From contig NC_135558.1 of the NCBI RefSeq assembly GCF_964340395.1, forward strand, positions 13,332,501-13,396,500: DNA of 64,000 nucleotides. The letters run 5' to 3'. The translations under genes and the position numbers were made by a program. The stretch comes from Glandiceps talaboti (Eukaryota; Hemichordata; Enteropneusta; Spengelidae). The notes beneath the pieces were generated by a model. The model was not told the DNA's origin, did not search any database, and saw nothing but the letters and a program-made list of their open reading frames with translations. Positions 36,416 through 49,789 of this stretch are shown piece after piece (the stretch's first letter is position 1; the number at the start of each line of letters is the position of its first letter).

Positions 36416-37975
36416 CATGGACATACACAGACAGACAGACGCGTACATGGACAGACACACACACACACACACCTCACCATGCCTACAGCGCAGCACTATT
36501 GAACCTTTAATATTAATTCAGTTATGCTAAAAAATTTAAAAAAACTGTAGAGTCACAATGGTCAGAGTAGCTGTCTCATCATATGTAAGTTGTCAGTCCT
36601 TACTGTAAACATGCATACCTTAACATGCCCATGACTCATTAACTGAATGACATGCTTCCCGCCATCTTTGGTATCAATCTCAACAATGGCGCCTTTGACG
36701 TAAACCTTCTTATGCCCTTGGGAATCAAAAACTAGTTCACTTGTATGCTGTACATATATGATAAACCATGGATGTTTTCTTGGGTCTTCACATTCCCTCA
36801 TCAAAGTATACGTACATCTGCCATCATAACGGAATGTGTTACCATCTACTGTTGTAAACTTTGGATCTTGTCTCTCCCCCACAGGATCTATGACAACAAG
36901 TAAGGAGTCGGTCATTGTAACTGACAGGGGGACCGGGCGGTGTTTTTGGTGGTGGTCACTTTGAAAACCTTACTTGAAGTAGGGTCATTTTGGAAAACGC
37001 CCCTTAAATAGGGGATTGCTTTCGAAAACAACAAGATGTGGGGTCATTTTGGTGGCCGAATAATAGTAATTTGTCAAATTTTTAATACACGGCTGGAGCC
37101 TTCCCCTGTATATGCATATTTTTGACATATGTACGCGTCATTTGCAATGCTTGACAATATGAAATTCCATTTGGTGTACTAGTTTTACAATTAGTTTATT
37201 TTGTCAACATATACTAAATTTATAAAGACCGATTTTGATAAAGAGAGCTGAAACTGCATGTAACGGGTCTCTGGTGGTATTTATGAGGTCTAATGAGTAT
37301 ACACGTAGGGCTGTGTACTGAGATATCTCGAGAAAATCATATGTTCCATAGATTGTTTGAGAATATCAACTTTCAAGATTTTACCACCATTCCCAACCCC
37401 ATTGTCAATATAAAAGGCCCCCCCCTTAATAGATAGGCATACATACATACATACATACATACATACATACATACATACATACATACATACATTCATACAT
37501 ACATATAATCCAATTATATTTAGGTAAGCTAGGCCTTGGTGGTGACGGTAAATCTAGATAGATACATACCTCGCGGGATGTAGTGACATTGATGGGGTAT
37601 ATACATATGTACCGTGGGTTTGAACCCCCCCCCCCTTTCGCTGACTGGTGTAGACTTTTGACTTTCAAACAATGTAAAAGGTTGACTCCTATTTGAACGC
37701 ATGTATGACCTTTAACCCCATAGCTTCCAAGTTGCCGATTTTCACATTTTTTCGAGAATTTTCGAAAAGATACTTTCCAGATTGCCAATCATCAAATTTT
37801 TGCGAGGCTTTTGATCAATACAAATGTAGAATCGTGACATTTTACCATTAGTTTCTAGATGAAATATAAACTTTTCACCCCTAGTTTTTTTTTTAATTCC
37901 GTAGCGTTTGTGTGTGTAAATTGAACCAGCATGTTACAGCTGTATTATCCAGCCGACTTGGAGTATCCCCCCCCC

Positions 37976-38061
<86 letters not shown>

Positions 38062-38799
38062 TGTACACATACACACAAACACACACATACACATACCTTG
38101 TTCCGTTGTGTTGGTCTTTGGACATGGTTCTGAAACAAATTCAGAAATAGCTTGATGTATACAGTATAATACAATATAATACAATGCAATACAATATAAT
38201 ACATTACAATACAATACAATACAAACCAATACAATACAATACTTGAAAATGTAAGGTGTACTTCGGAACAAACACAAACGATTACTCGGCAATTGCAATA
38301 TATTATATTGATATAGGTAAAACCTATATCAGCAGAGAATGTCAACCAAACTCACGTTTACAGCAGGTGCATCCAGAACACACGTCTGACTCTTTCCTAG
38401 GAACTTCACCCTCGTGACATTTTGCATCTCTGCAAATACCATGGTAGACAGTTGCACATTTTTCTTGTGGATCTAAAATGTATTATACATACATTAAAAT
38501 TACAATCTCGAAATTCAGATGAGCAGAAACCACGCAAATACTTTTGAAACATAAGACCTAATTCGAATTGTATTACTCACTTTTGTCACATTTTGTTTGG
38601 ACTAAAATTAGTCGTGTTTAATAATAGCAGTAAGAATTGTGTCGAGCATTTTCACCTATAGTGGTACATTGCACCTTTATCGTGTAAACAGTTAATTACA
38701 TAAAGGCACAAAGAAGTCCAGCTCCTGATGTGTTAGGAAAATAGCAATACAGTTTGATAATAAACATACATACATACATACATACATACATACATACAT

Positions 38800-38844
<45 letters not shown>

Positions 38845-40999
38845 TACATACATACATACATACATACATACATACATACATACATACATACATACATACA
38901 TACATACATACATACATACATGCACACACAAACACATATACATCCGTACGTACGTATGTACGCACGCACACACTCTCGCACGCACGCACGTACGCACGCA
39001 CAGACAGACAGACAGACAGACATAGGTACTTACTTTCCATCACAGGGCATACGTCTGAAAAAAACAACAACAAAGTACACTTAGATTTTCTTATCTTTGT
39101 ATTGCTAGCGATGTTTATTTGTGTCTATTTTATTTTTTTAACAATTGGATAAGATGTGTTAAATAGTGGGCTTTCTGGTATTAAATGTAGTTGATTAGTA
39201 GGGTTGTCACCATTGCTAGCTGCCTGTGATATTGTCCTCACTTCTCACCTTTCAAATTCTTGAATTATTTACTGCTGTGTTTGTATTTTATGGAAAAAAA
39301 ATGAAACAGCAACAGATAGTAATATATAGCCATTAATTATTAAGGTTAAGTTTAAAAAAAAAAAAAAAAAAAAAACATTTCTCTCATAAATGAAAGTTCT
39401 AAAAAAAATCTAGGCAAGTTCACTATGTTACAGCTTGTTCTTGGTCAATTTTGAATAAAGGACAAGAAATAGAGATATTCGTCGTCTTGTTTTGAATGAA
39501 ACCGAAAATCTGTTACTTTATATAGTTAATACAGTATTTGATCTGGCAGCCATATATAATGGTATAATTTTTAGACAGGATTATATGGCGATAGTCTGAC
39601 AGATCAAGTCGTCGGTCCACTTAATGATTAAGATGCATATATAACCACTCGCTACTACATAAGCGAAAACAATGACTGGTTCTTTCATGCTAGTATGGCG
39701 ACCACTGATTCTTGTTGTTGTAGAATTTAAGTGAGAATGGGATTTTTCTTAGGCACTATAACTGTAAAAGTTTATGATTTCTAATGCACACAGTTTATAA
39801 TTGCATTTGATGTTCATGATAATTTCATTGGTGAATTTTGTGAATCGCCTATGGCATGATAATTTGAAATGTACTACGAACAATAAATAGCTAGCTATTT
39901 GTGACAATATCTCTGCCGATTATTTCTACCAGATAATAAAAAAGTAAGTTTTGTACCGAATAAAATAATTCCAAATAATTCCAGTCATTGCATACAAACA
40001 CACTTTATATATACATAAACATGTGTGAGCGCTCGTGCATTTTCTCACCTGTACAGCAAATGGTGTTGTCGTGATGATCAGAAACACCGCAATGACAGAA
40101 TTGTCCTTGGTATGCCTTTTTTGGTGCAACACAATCTTCTTCCCGAGCTACACATTCTCCGTGGCATAAAACTTCACATGGAGATTTCTCTATCGAAATA
40201 GATGCAAATATAATAGATACATAGAAGATCTGATCTGAAGATCTGATTATGGGATACATAGAAGATCTGATGCTGAGTTCATGAAATAGTTGGTCATGCT
40301 GTCAGAGATGTCCGACCATCGTAGTGTAAAATTAATTAATTGATTAACCTTGTTCTTAATTGTGCATTATTCAGCACGACAGAATACGTACCAGTTATTA
40401 TTCATGATTTACTTGGAAATGGATGTGAACTTTTAAGAGTGTAGTGAGCGTGTAAAGTTGCTATACATACGCAAGTTACACCGCGGTCAGAATTTACGCG
40501 GGTGGGGTGCTGGGCAGAAAATATTTGGGTCAAAAAATTTCTTCGCAACCCCTCCCCTTCCGCTATCAAAAATGTATCCCCCCCCCCCCATATGAACCAA
40601 AACATTTTCGTACGTAGCCCCCCCCCCCGACTACACAGATTTTAATAAGTGTAATTATACTGTAAGAGTACCCCACCCTCCACCTCCAGCATTCTGGAAC
40701 TGTACAATTATACGGCACACTACATTGAAATAACAGTGGCAATCAACTTCAGCATCTATACATAAAAATAAGATATTTCTTTACCAATTGATGTGGGCTT
40801 TGCAAAAAAGGCCGCACACTAATGAGTTCTAACATGTAATTGGAGATAGTTAGTCATTATGGTTTTTCGCTTATTTTGATTTTGGGCAGAAACAGCATAT
40901 TTGGTAGGTTGTTGAAGTTAAAAAGTTTGCAAAGGTACAAGGTAAACGACTGCTGAGATAGAGAGAGAGACATATACATACATACATACATACATACAT

Positions 41000-41048
<49 letters not shown>

Positions 41049-43020
41049 CAAACACAAACAAACACACACACACAAAGTGAGAGAGGGGGCGAGGGATTAA
41101 GGCATACACAAACACATTCGTATAGCAGTCACCCAACTCATCACTGAACATAGGCTTTAGAAGTTGTACTCGGTAAACGACCGCTCTTAAGGTTAACTTT
41201 GTTTCAAATCATGAACAAAATATTTCGTGGCCCCCTCTCAGACCATCAGAATTGTCATGCCCCCACTTTTTGCACCCCTATTTATTTTAGTGCCCCCTAT
41301 TTTCTGGCCAGCCCCAACCCCCTCATAAATTGTGACAGCAGCCTTGGGCCCGCTGGCTGAAAGTGAGATACTGAATGTCGCCTAACAGCCTCACTCGCGT
41401 AGTTTTTGTATAGCAACTTATGTATATGAGAGATGTTAGTTCTCACCTAATACACAGCAACCTTCATTCTCTACATCCAGACCTGCCCCTTTGCAGGAAC
41501 AGAAAGGTCCGTTCAGGCCGTTCAGGGCAAACTCTCCAGCGCAAATCATTGCATCGTAAACGTGACAAGATCCCTCACAGTTGAGTTCACATTTCTTGTC
41601 TGTAGGGAAATAAAACAATGTCATAAATTATCACATGCTTATGGTAATGTATTCCGAGTTTATCACAGCCACTAGTTAGTATAGGTAATTTGACAGATAT
41701 TACAGGTTATATAGACCCTTTGTTAAACTATAATTTACTGATACCAATGCCATGCACTGTAGCGCAATGCAGTGTTATTACTATTAACTAGTTTTGCAAT
41801 ATACAATAGTGATTTATGAACGACATCAGTGTCTATTAGTCGTAATCATACTTATATTCAGATAATAATCACAAAGTGGAGGACCTGGTGAAATCATATG
41901 GCAATCAGTCCCCCAATTTCATTTTCTAAAACTTGCCCCCCCCCCCCTCAAATCACATTCTCTAAAACATGATCCTCCGTCATATCAAATATTTCAAAGA
42001 CATTCGCCTAAGGTTAAACCAATATAGCTGTCATAAATGAAAAGAGACGTGAGCCTGAGACTCAATAGTAATGACACCGTCCCATCACTGTCACCATATC
42101 AATAATTTTCATGAGAATTGCTAATTTTCTACTAGTAGTATATTACCACCATAATGGGTTTGTGATAAGCTAGTGCATTAATTCATGTGCTTGGATCTAT
42201 CTAAAAATATCTTTAGTTTCAAAACTATTCGACCTAGTACCTATTGAGCTGAAATTTGATAATGGATGTTACTGAGAATGCGTAGATGAAGAATTGCTCA
42301 GAAAATGATGACCCCAAAATGATATGCTAATTTGGTCTGAAAAATGTTGGTTAAAAAAAAGTATATCTGGAAAGTTGCCTGAAATTTGATGAGCATACAA
42401 GCACCAATGACCAAGTCCTTAGCAACAGTCAAATGTCAGTATATTTTGCAAAATTAACAATATTGTTGGGAATGGAAGAGAATGAACATTCATTAAAATA
42501 TATGCAAATATGTCTAGTAACAACACCACACCCATAGTAACAGCAAAATGATTGTGTATGGCTATGATAACAACGGGGATAGATATGCAAGAGGATAAAC
42601 ATTCAAAAAATGGACACGCATATGCCTAGCGGCAACAGTATATCCTCGTGGAGTTCTATTTAGACTTACTGTCACAAAATGTCATAGCTTAGTTTTAACA
42701 CACAACCGTGAAAAGCCACAATTGAGACTATTTCCCTTTTACTTTTAGATAATTTGGAATATGAAAAGAAATTGGCAAATATATAAATATTGAAATATCA
42801 GTTCGAGACATGTAGAAATAATATTATATAATGCAATACATGGCATATCATAACAGTGGAGCAATATTATGTTTTCATTGCCTTAGACAAATGTGAACAG
42901 CTGTTTGTCTGATGCACCAGACCTCGCACGAGACGACGATGGTCACATGATGACAGAGTACGTCAACTCACAGCGCGAATGAAATTTGCTATGTCGTAAC
43001 ACATGGATGAAGCGACAGAT

Positions 43021-43081
<61 letters not shown>

Positions 43082-45639
43082 TGGATATGACTGCCTTCGA
43101 CCCCTAGAAATCGTATGATAATCTTACTTACCAAATGAAACACATTTGTTCATGTTTGAATAAGAAAAAAAAGACTAAGTTTACTACCAAGTTCATGTTT
43201 ATTGGACAGACCTTGTTTACGAGAGTACTAAAGTTTTATCCAATGCACGCAACGTAATTTGATAAGCTTAGAGCTTTCGACTGCATTTTGTGATACTTTA
43301 AACATAAAAAACCTAAAATCACGTACGTATGTACAAACGTATGTACATGCATGCATGCATGCATGCATACATACATACATACATACATACATACATACAT
43401 ACATACATACATACAAACATACATACATACATACATACATACATACATACATACATACGAAAACATCTGAAAAACTGCTGCTTGCTACATATCTTCCATA
43501 TGGTAATGTGACGAACTGGTTAGATTTTGGTAAATATACAATAAACATGAATTAGTCATTTGCATAATTAATGGTTTTCAGTAATTTGGCCATATCTTTG
43601 AATATAATTTGGTACACAAATTAAACATAAGAAATTACATGTGTCCATTAAAGCTTAGTCATTTAGCTAACAGTTTTAATTGAAATTACGGCTATATCTT
43701 ATGAGTGCAACCTTCAAATTACATTTAAGGTGATACATCCATCAACCATTGCAAATCATACGTGTTTGATATAGTTTTTTTTTATGTAGTCTTTAGTTGT
43801 GATGTGTAATTTGCATTTAAAAAATCATTTTGATAATGAGACAATATCTTTAGAATGCAAGCTTTAAATTTCAGATAATTCAGTACATGTATTGATGGTA
43901 AAGAAGTTCGTGTGTCATTTGAAGCTTGATGTAACGTATAAGTTAAATGGTTAATTTGCATAATTGATGATGTTTTGATGATTAGGCAGTATGATAACTA
44001 TGCTAGCTTCAAATTTCACACAGATTCATATAACGGATTTTCCAATTAAGTGGTACATCATATGTAATAGCTATAGTTAAGAATTTTGCATTCCAACGAT
44101 GTGTGTAGGCCCCAAAATCGATGGTTTTGCCTTTACGAGTGGCATTCAGTCTAAATCTGGCAACGTATAAACTAATTAGTGAAAATCACTAATTATGCAA
44201 ATGTACTTTCAATAATCTTGATATGTTTACCAAAATCTAATTAGTTCGTGCAGATAAAGAAGATGTGTAGCAATGTTCATTAGAATGTCATTGTAGTAAT
44301 TTTTGAGATATCATGTTACAGAGAGAGACAGACAGACAGACTGACAGACTGAATCATAACATAACCACCCCTTACTGAAGGTAAAATGGACTCATTTCAC
44401 CAAATTGCTTAAATAAACGATAATCTATCAATTGAGTTAACTGGAACGACACATGTTTGTTTGTAAATGTGCATTTAGAAAAGTTAAACATAAATTCATC
44501 ACATTAACATTGAGAACATCAAACTATTTGAGATTTAGACATATAATCAAACCTATTCACTTACAGTGCTTAGTCCTTCACCAGTTACCAATGGGAGTAT
44601 CCAGAAGACTAGGTGGAGAATAGTAGCTCTAAAGGATGAAATGAATACAATTTCAATTTCTCTTCAAATAGTTCTGAATTTGGATACTAAAAAGCTGGAG
44701 CCCAAAGGATTGTTCACATTGTTCATACTTGGTTAAAGGCCCAATTAGAAAAAAGGATTAGCATCTAGGTGTGGAAAACAGTTGCTTGGTAGGGCTATCC
44801 TCACTGTGTGTCGTCAGCATTGTCCAGCATCACTATTGTGCAATCGCTCGATTGCCAGGAAATACCAACGTGGAACTCTTTTTCACCTCTACTGTTCCCC
44901 CAGTGGTACACTTCTGCGTCATGGGTGTTAGCAGACATACACTATGTATTGAATTAACAATGTATATTTATTTATTTATTTGACGTAAACAAGCTTTTAG
45001 GAATAGTGTATTTACCAATATGACTTACATTCATTGTAAAGTAGATAGAAAACAGATGTAATATTTAGCGAACTTGTCAATTTAGTAAGTACACGTAATT
45101 GCCCCCATCACGTCTACGTCTATGTATTCTTGGTATGATTTATGATATCCTTTTTTCACGAATATTTACTACTACTAACAACAACAACAACAACAACGAC
45201 ATGAAATATATCTTGATGGACAAAAAGAAGGGAAAAATACTTAAAGGAAAGCAGAACTCGAGAAAAAGAAAAGATGAGCCGAAATGCGTGAATAATATTG
45301 ATCAAATTTCATTTGCACCTAATAGTAGAATTTACAGGATTCTAAATGATACTTCTGAACAGTTTTAATCACTATAGCTTTCGAGAGTTCCGATCGACGA
45401 CGGTTCAAGTGGATCCATGATAGCAAAGAAAAATGAAAAGAATTATTTTCTATGAGTAAATCTTCTCAAAACAGTACTTCCATGAACAAACAAATCACAA
45501 TTTAATAGCAAACTGCAACGAAATAGACATTCTAGTCTTCCTTATTATATATAAACCAGTATTGTGCAATGACAGTAAACGTGATATATACAAGGCTACA
45601 AAAGCAAGAGCTAACGTAGAGTCCTTACCCCATGCTCAT
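35548..45639 (-). CDS. Secreted cysteine-rich protein with C-terminal VWD domain
   Basis: I do not recognise the orthologue. Exons: 45639-45629, 44628-44565, 43174-43132 (tentative), 41599-41447, 40189-40049, 39054-39034, 38472-38356, 38129-38097, 36887-36619, 36191-35863, 35566-35548. The sum is 1200 nt (399 aa plus stop), all phases fitting. Residues 1-25 form a signal peptide ([20 protein letters not shown]). Residues 41-90 and 91-137 are two related 8-Cys modules, C-x3-C-x3-C-x6/7-C-x11/13-C-x-C-x10/11-CC. A third Cys-rich segment is at 145-183. A VWD domain fills about 198-393 ([38 protein letters not shown], a Ca-binding-like turn), ending CPETE-stop. Expected to be extracellular. Exon 3 was chosen because a phase 0 to phase 1 exon is required there; its sequence is unremarkable, so residues 26-39 are uncertain. 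Confidence 0.85.
36352..36412. repeat. CA dinucleotide array in VWD-gene intron
   Basis: (AC)n with CG-containing variants, followed by short ACAG runs to 36475. Confidence 0.95.
37438..37504. repeat. CATA tetranucleotide array
   Basis: About 16 units in the intron between VWD-gene exons 8 and 9. Confidence 0.95.
37978..38096. repeat. CA array ending at a 5' splice site of the VWD gene
   Basis: About 40 CA units, then a degenerate CA/CATA run, reach the donor of exon 8 (38097-38129). On the sense strand the intron therefore begins GTATGTGTATGTGTGTG. Confidence 0.95.
38763..39033. repeat. CATA/CA/CGTA/ACAG composite array next to microexon 6
   Basis: CATA units, a CA run, more CATA, then GTAC/GCAC and ACAG runs. 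The array ends 9-10 bases from the donor of the 21-nt exon 39034-39054. Confidence 0.95.
40971..41045. repeat. CATA and CAGA arrays
   Basis: About six CATA and eleven CAGA units in the intron between VWD-gene exons 4 and 5. Confidence 0.95.
43020..43080. repeat. ACAG array
   Basis: About 15 units; shorter (about nine units) in duplication copy 2 at 51695-51732. Confidence 0.95.
43322..44160. mobile_element. Old pearl-like copy inside duplication copy 1
   Basis: A tetranucleotide array (43322-43459) is followed by several degenerate units with TTTGCATAATTAATGGTTTT and AATATAATTTGGTACA. The tail CGAGTGGCATTCAGTCTAAA then TCTGG resembles the end of 55684-56933. It predates the duplication, since copy 2 has it at 51969-53935, split by another insertion. 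Confidence 0.6.
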
Positions 45640-45708
45640 TTTCTTAACAGGAACAAAAGTCTTCCGTAAATGTTCGAAAGGGAAATCAATGAAATGACTA
45701 CAACACCG

Positions 45709-45719
45709 TATATATATAT
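45709..45719 (-). promoter_or_regulatory. TATA-like element upstream of VWD gene exon 1
   Basis: A TATATATATA run on the minus strand, about 70 bases before the ATG at 45639. This would place a start site near 45680-45690 and leave a short leader. The same element is kept in the duplicate at about 57000-57008. Confidence 0.35.
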
Positions 45720-45789
45720 TGCAAAAATTAATGAGATACAATAATTTACATATCCTGTATTCGATCTCCCTGTGCAAGTCAGGCTTCAC

Positions 45790-46867
45790 GAGTCAGTTCC
45801 TATTGGTCGCAGCTGTGGAAAGGTTAGGTATAGTATTGTATGTACCACTGTGTACGTAAATTAGGGAATGGCCAGTTTTTTCGGCCGGGGGGGGGCGATG
45901 TATTAGTAGGGGGTCAATCTGTCTTCCAAATTGGCAGTAGGGGGTCATCCTGCTTTAAAAAAGTTTGGATGGGGGGGGGGGGTATTGAGTTTTGGGTATT
46001 GATGGAAAAAAATCCATGAATCTGCAGTGGCATGACCTTGTCTGAACTGTGGAATTTTTTCTTGTCCGAAGTTTTTCCTCCCGTAAGGAAGGATATATAT
46101 TAGGGGTGTAAAGTTTATGTGTGTGTATGTATCTGTCTGTCTGTCTGTCTGTCTCACCATTTTCTAAAAAACGGCTGGCTCAATTCAAACAAAATTTGGT
46201 ACACGTGTTTCATAGGGTAATGACAAGAACTGATTAGGTTTTGGTAAACATCCATGAATATTAGTGAGCAATTTACATAATTAATGGTTTTCAGTAATTT
46301 CTCAAGAATGAACGCTTCATATTCTATATAATTTGGTACATACATTTACAATACCAAAGCGCATCTGTCTTGAAAATATTATCGATTTAACATTTAGTTA
46401 TAATAAGTCATTGGCATATTTTCTGTAATTAGATCTGTAGGCCACAAAAAAGCATTGTTTCTGATTCGAGAAACTAAACAAACTTGAGAGCCATGGAAAT
46501 CCACTTCATTGTGGTATGTATCGCAAAATTCTTGAACTGGGTGTTACATAAGTGTGTTGCCAAAAACGAGTTGTATGGAATCAAAGTGTAGACCTGTATC
46601 AAGCTTACCATAAAGTATGTAAACTTTCTGATGCATACTAGAGATGTTACGAGGGTTTGAATTTTGTTTATTATTTGCCATGGAAATGATTGTACATATC
46701 CTAGGTATGTAGAGGATCGCAAAGTGGAGCGAAGACAAGGAAAGCTTTCCGATACTGAGAATTGGTAGCTGGCATTTGAACAACTTTTTCAACAACCAAC
46801 TAAATTTCACTGGGACTTCAAATATCCCAGATATAGAGCTCAATAAATATTCATTATGTTCATATGA
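45790..46867. other. Spacer upstream of VWD-gene exon 1
   Basis: Holds a G-rich old repeat (about 45870-45985) and the pearl head fragment. Otherwise nothing recognisable. Confidence 0.5.
46077..46440. mobile_element. Pearl-like element, head fragment
   Basis: Begins CCTCCCGTAAGGAAGG, has a short GTCT run, GGCTGGCTCAATTCAAACAA and one or two degraded core units, like the left part of 55684-56933. No tail is seen. Confidence 0.55.
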
Positions 46868-47088
46868 CACACACACACACACACACATACATACATACAT
46901 ACATACCTACATGCCTGCCTGCCTACCTGCCTGCATGCATGCATAGACACATACGCACGGACAAACGGACGCAGACGCACACACGCACGTACGCACAGAC
47001 AGACAGATGTACGTACGTACGTACATACATACATACATACATACATACATACATACATACATACATACATACATACATACATACATAC
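46868..47088. repeat. Composite CA/CATA/CCTG/CATG/GTAC array
   Basis: A patchwork of alternating purine-pyrimidine tetranucleotides between the duplication copies. Confidence 0.95.
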
Positions 47089-47142
47089 TTTGTATTACAA
47101 GGGACCGGTAAGTTTCTTCAGCCGGGGGGGGGGAATTCTTAA

Positions 47143-49553
47143 AGGTGATTCAAAATGCTCACATTCACTATCGCTAATTTGCTAGACGACATGTTTGTGA
47201 AATGCATTCTGGTTTTAAAACTTTTCAAAAGCGTCTGCAAACACCTTAAAATGACCCTTTTTCAGTCACTTCCCTTCGGATTTACTTCGAGAGTTTTCGG
47301 GTATTTCCGGTCCCACCTAGACCACGGGATTTTATGACGTCATAAGAGGTATACCTTAGCACTAAGACTATGACGAGCGTAGTCACTAGGTGAATAAAAC
47401 TCAACAGCATTGTGAAAAAATACATTGCTAGTGGTTGTAACAGACATCAGTAAACAAAAACTACACTCTACATGTCTTATTAACCAACATTTACCGATAT
47501 TTACTCACATTTTCTCACTAATTGGCAGTATCTGTGGGTATAAATGCTAAAATATTATCTCCCCATATTATGGCAAAATAAATCAAAACGGCTAGACTAC
47601 AGTGTAGATATACATAAACACTTGTAATGTCGGTCGCGTGTTTCAATTTATTTATCTGATTTTTTTTATTATTTGCCGAGGAGAAGGATTACAATATCTT
47701 CGACATGCATGGCGTCGACAGCATATTTTAGCCCACTATACTCACTGATGTCGCCTTTTGAACGGCGCATTTAGCAACAAAGTAAACATATTTATATTGA
47801 ATAAATAAACTAGCTATTAGATTGCCATATTATCAGCAATAAAATTGTAAAGAATTGAGGAAATTTCGTGAGTTTAGTGTTGTCATTTACATGACTTTAG
47901 CAACTCGTCTGGAAGAAAACTTGTATGGTTTCCCTTGTTGCGATATCACTTAATTTAATGCAACAAGCCTATTTAATATTCATTAGAAGAATTTTGTAAC
48001 GAATCATGGTATTCGAAGTATACAGTTTAGGAAACCAACAAATCAAATATCGCGATGTGTTAATGATATTAAATATGATTGGACAATATTGACGTCGGCA
48101 ATCAAGGTCGTGACCCCAGCACATGGTTATGAAAGAAAGCCTGCAACTAGATACTTAGCCACGTCCGGTCCAATTTCTCAGGGTTTGTTTTGAAGTTAGA
48201 GACGTTATTTCTGTACAACTTGAAGAATTGTACAATATATCTGATTGATAAATATGGATTACATCAACACGTGGATAAATTTAACCCGACACGAATGTGC
48301 GCTGTGCTCTCCCGATTCCATACGTACATTGTACATACACTGCTTCAACTTTAATCGGCGGAACTATCCTAGTATAAGCTTACTGCCGCGGCCGCGGTGA
48401 CTGCACAAAACTTGACAACACTACCCTTCTACCGATATATAATAATCACCTGTATACCGTGATAAAAACAAGCAATAATTCGAGTCCCCAACAAGTCGAT
48501 GAGACCTCAGTACTTCTGTTCATTCCGATCCAAATGCGAGTATCTTAGGTTTTATATGGGTTTCAGACTCGGACTAGATTATTACGCCCTAGACAATAAT
48601 AGATGTAAACTTGTGTTCACAAGCCAAACATGTGACAATACAAGACCACAACGAAAACTGTGAAAAATTTACAGGTCACTCTCATTTTATATATGGACAA
48701 CAAAATTAGGTCGGTCACAGTTCCATTTACATGATGCAATGACTCGGAGCGTGCTTCCTTATGCTCCGAGCAACTTGAATGGAATCAATTAGTGTATTAT
48801 GGGACCAACAAATATATTGTGGCACATGTCCCGATACACCTTCTTGAAGTTTCCCATTGGTATTCTAATAGCTAGTATATTTATTCGAGATGAAATATGT
48901 TTACGTTGTTGTTAAATGCACTGTTCAAAATGCGACGCGAGTACGATTGGGCTAAAATATGCCGTCCTTGGCCCGGGGATGCCGTCAAAACGTCACGACG
49001 GTATCGTAATGCTTCTTATCGGCAAATAATAAAAAATCAGATAAATAAAAGTCAATGAATGTGAAACACGCGACATTACAAGTGTTTATATATAACTAGT
49101 CGAGCCGTTTTGATTTATTTTGCCATAATATGGGGAGATAATATTTTAGCATTTATACCCACAGATACTGCCAATTAGTGAGAAAATGTGAGTAAATATC
49201 GGTAAATGTTGGTTAATAAGACATGTAGAGTGTAGTTTTTGTTTACTGATGTCTGTTACAACCACTAGCAATGTATTTTTTCACAATGCTGTTGAGTTTT
49301 ATTCACCTAGTGACTACGCTCGTCATAGTCTTAGTGCTAAGGTATACCTCTTATGACGTCATAAAATCCCGTGGTCTAGGTGGGACCGGAAATACCCGAA
49401 AACTCTCGAAGTAAATCCGAAGGGAAGTGACTGAAAAAGGGTCATTTTAAGGTGTTTGCAGACGCTTTTGAAAAGTTTTAAAACCAGAATGCATTTCACA
49501 AACATGTCGTTTAGCAAATTAGCGATAGTGAATGTGAGCATTTTGAATCACCT
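47143..49553. mobile_element. TTAA-flanked 2.4-kb element with about 0.54-kb inverted arms
   Basis: TTAA (47139-47142 and 49554-49557) borders ends that read AGGTGATTCAAAATGCTCAC inward. The arms 47143-47681 and 49018-49553 are nearly identical inverses; even a chance 60-codon ORF is mirrored with one residue changed. The 1.3 kb centre holds no recognisable transposase, so the element is non-autonomous. It is inserted in older G-rich repeat DNA between the two segmental duplication copies. Confidence 0.85.
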
Positions 49554-49789
49554 TTAAATTGGGCCGACATAAATCACTGACCTCCCTATCTGTGAAACCA
49601 AAAACAGGCTGACCCCCGCCCCTATCACTTAATTCTAAAACATGATACCCGCCCCCCATATATATAATATTCACATGACATTTTTTGATCGTGACTCAGT
49701 GTGGACTGCTTGACTGTCTTACATCTACTTTATAAGATCCCGGGATAGCACTATCATAATTATAATTGTTGACTACCAATGTAAAAAGA

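Larger units (their letters stand above)
42460..45789. repeat. Segmental duplication, copy 1 (5' part of VWD gene)
   Basis: From TTGTTGGGAATGGAAG at 42464 to GTGCAAGTCAGGCTTCAC at about 45788 this stretch aligns base for base, apart from indels, with 51139-57078 in the same orientation. It contains exons 1-3 of the VWD gene and its upstream region. Copy 2 carries three large extra segments that are absent here, so this copy serves as the empty-site reference. Confidence 0.93.

Noticed and set aside
38692-39073. Open frames reading as Cys/Tyr/Met/Val repeats (and His/Thr repeats on the other strand)
   Set aside because: They are translations of CATA and CA microsatellites; the same happens at 30843-31223, 36271-36502, 37893-38345, 43228-43555, 46840-47142 and 57783-58227.
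42890-42965. Possible extra exon of the VWD gene before the ACAG array
   Set aside because: No splice pair with the needed phase and no Cys pattern; 43132-43174 fits better.
47155-47337. 60-codon frame, mirrored at 49359-49541
   Set aside because: Both lie in the inverted arms of the TTAA element, so similarity reflects arm identity, not coding constraint.
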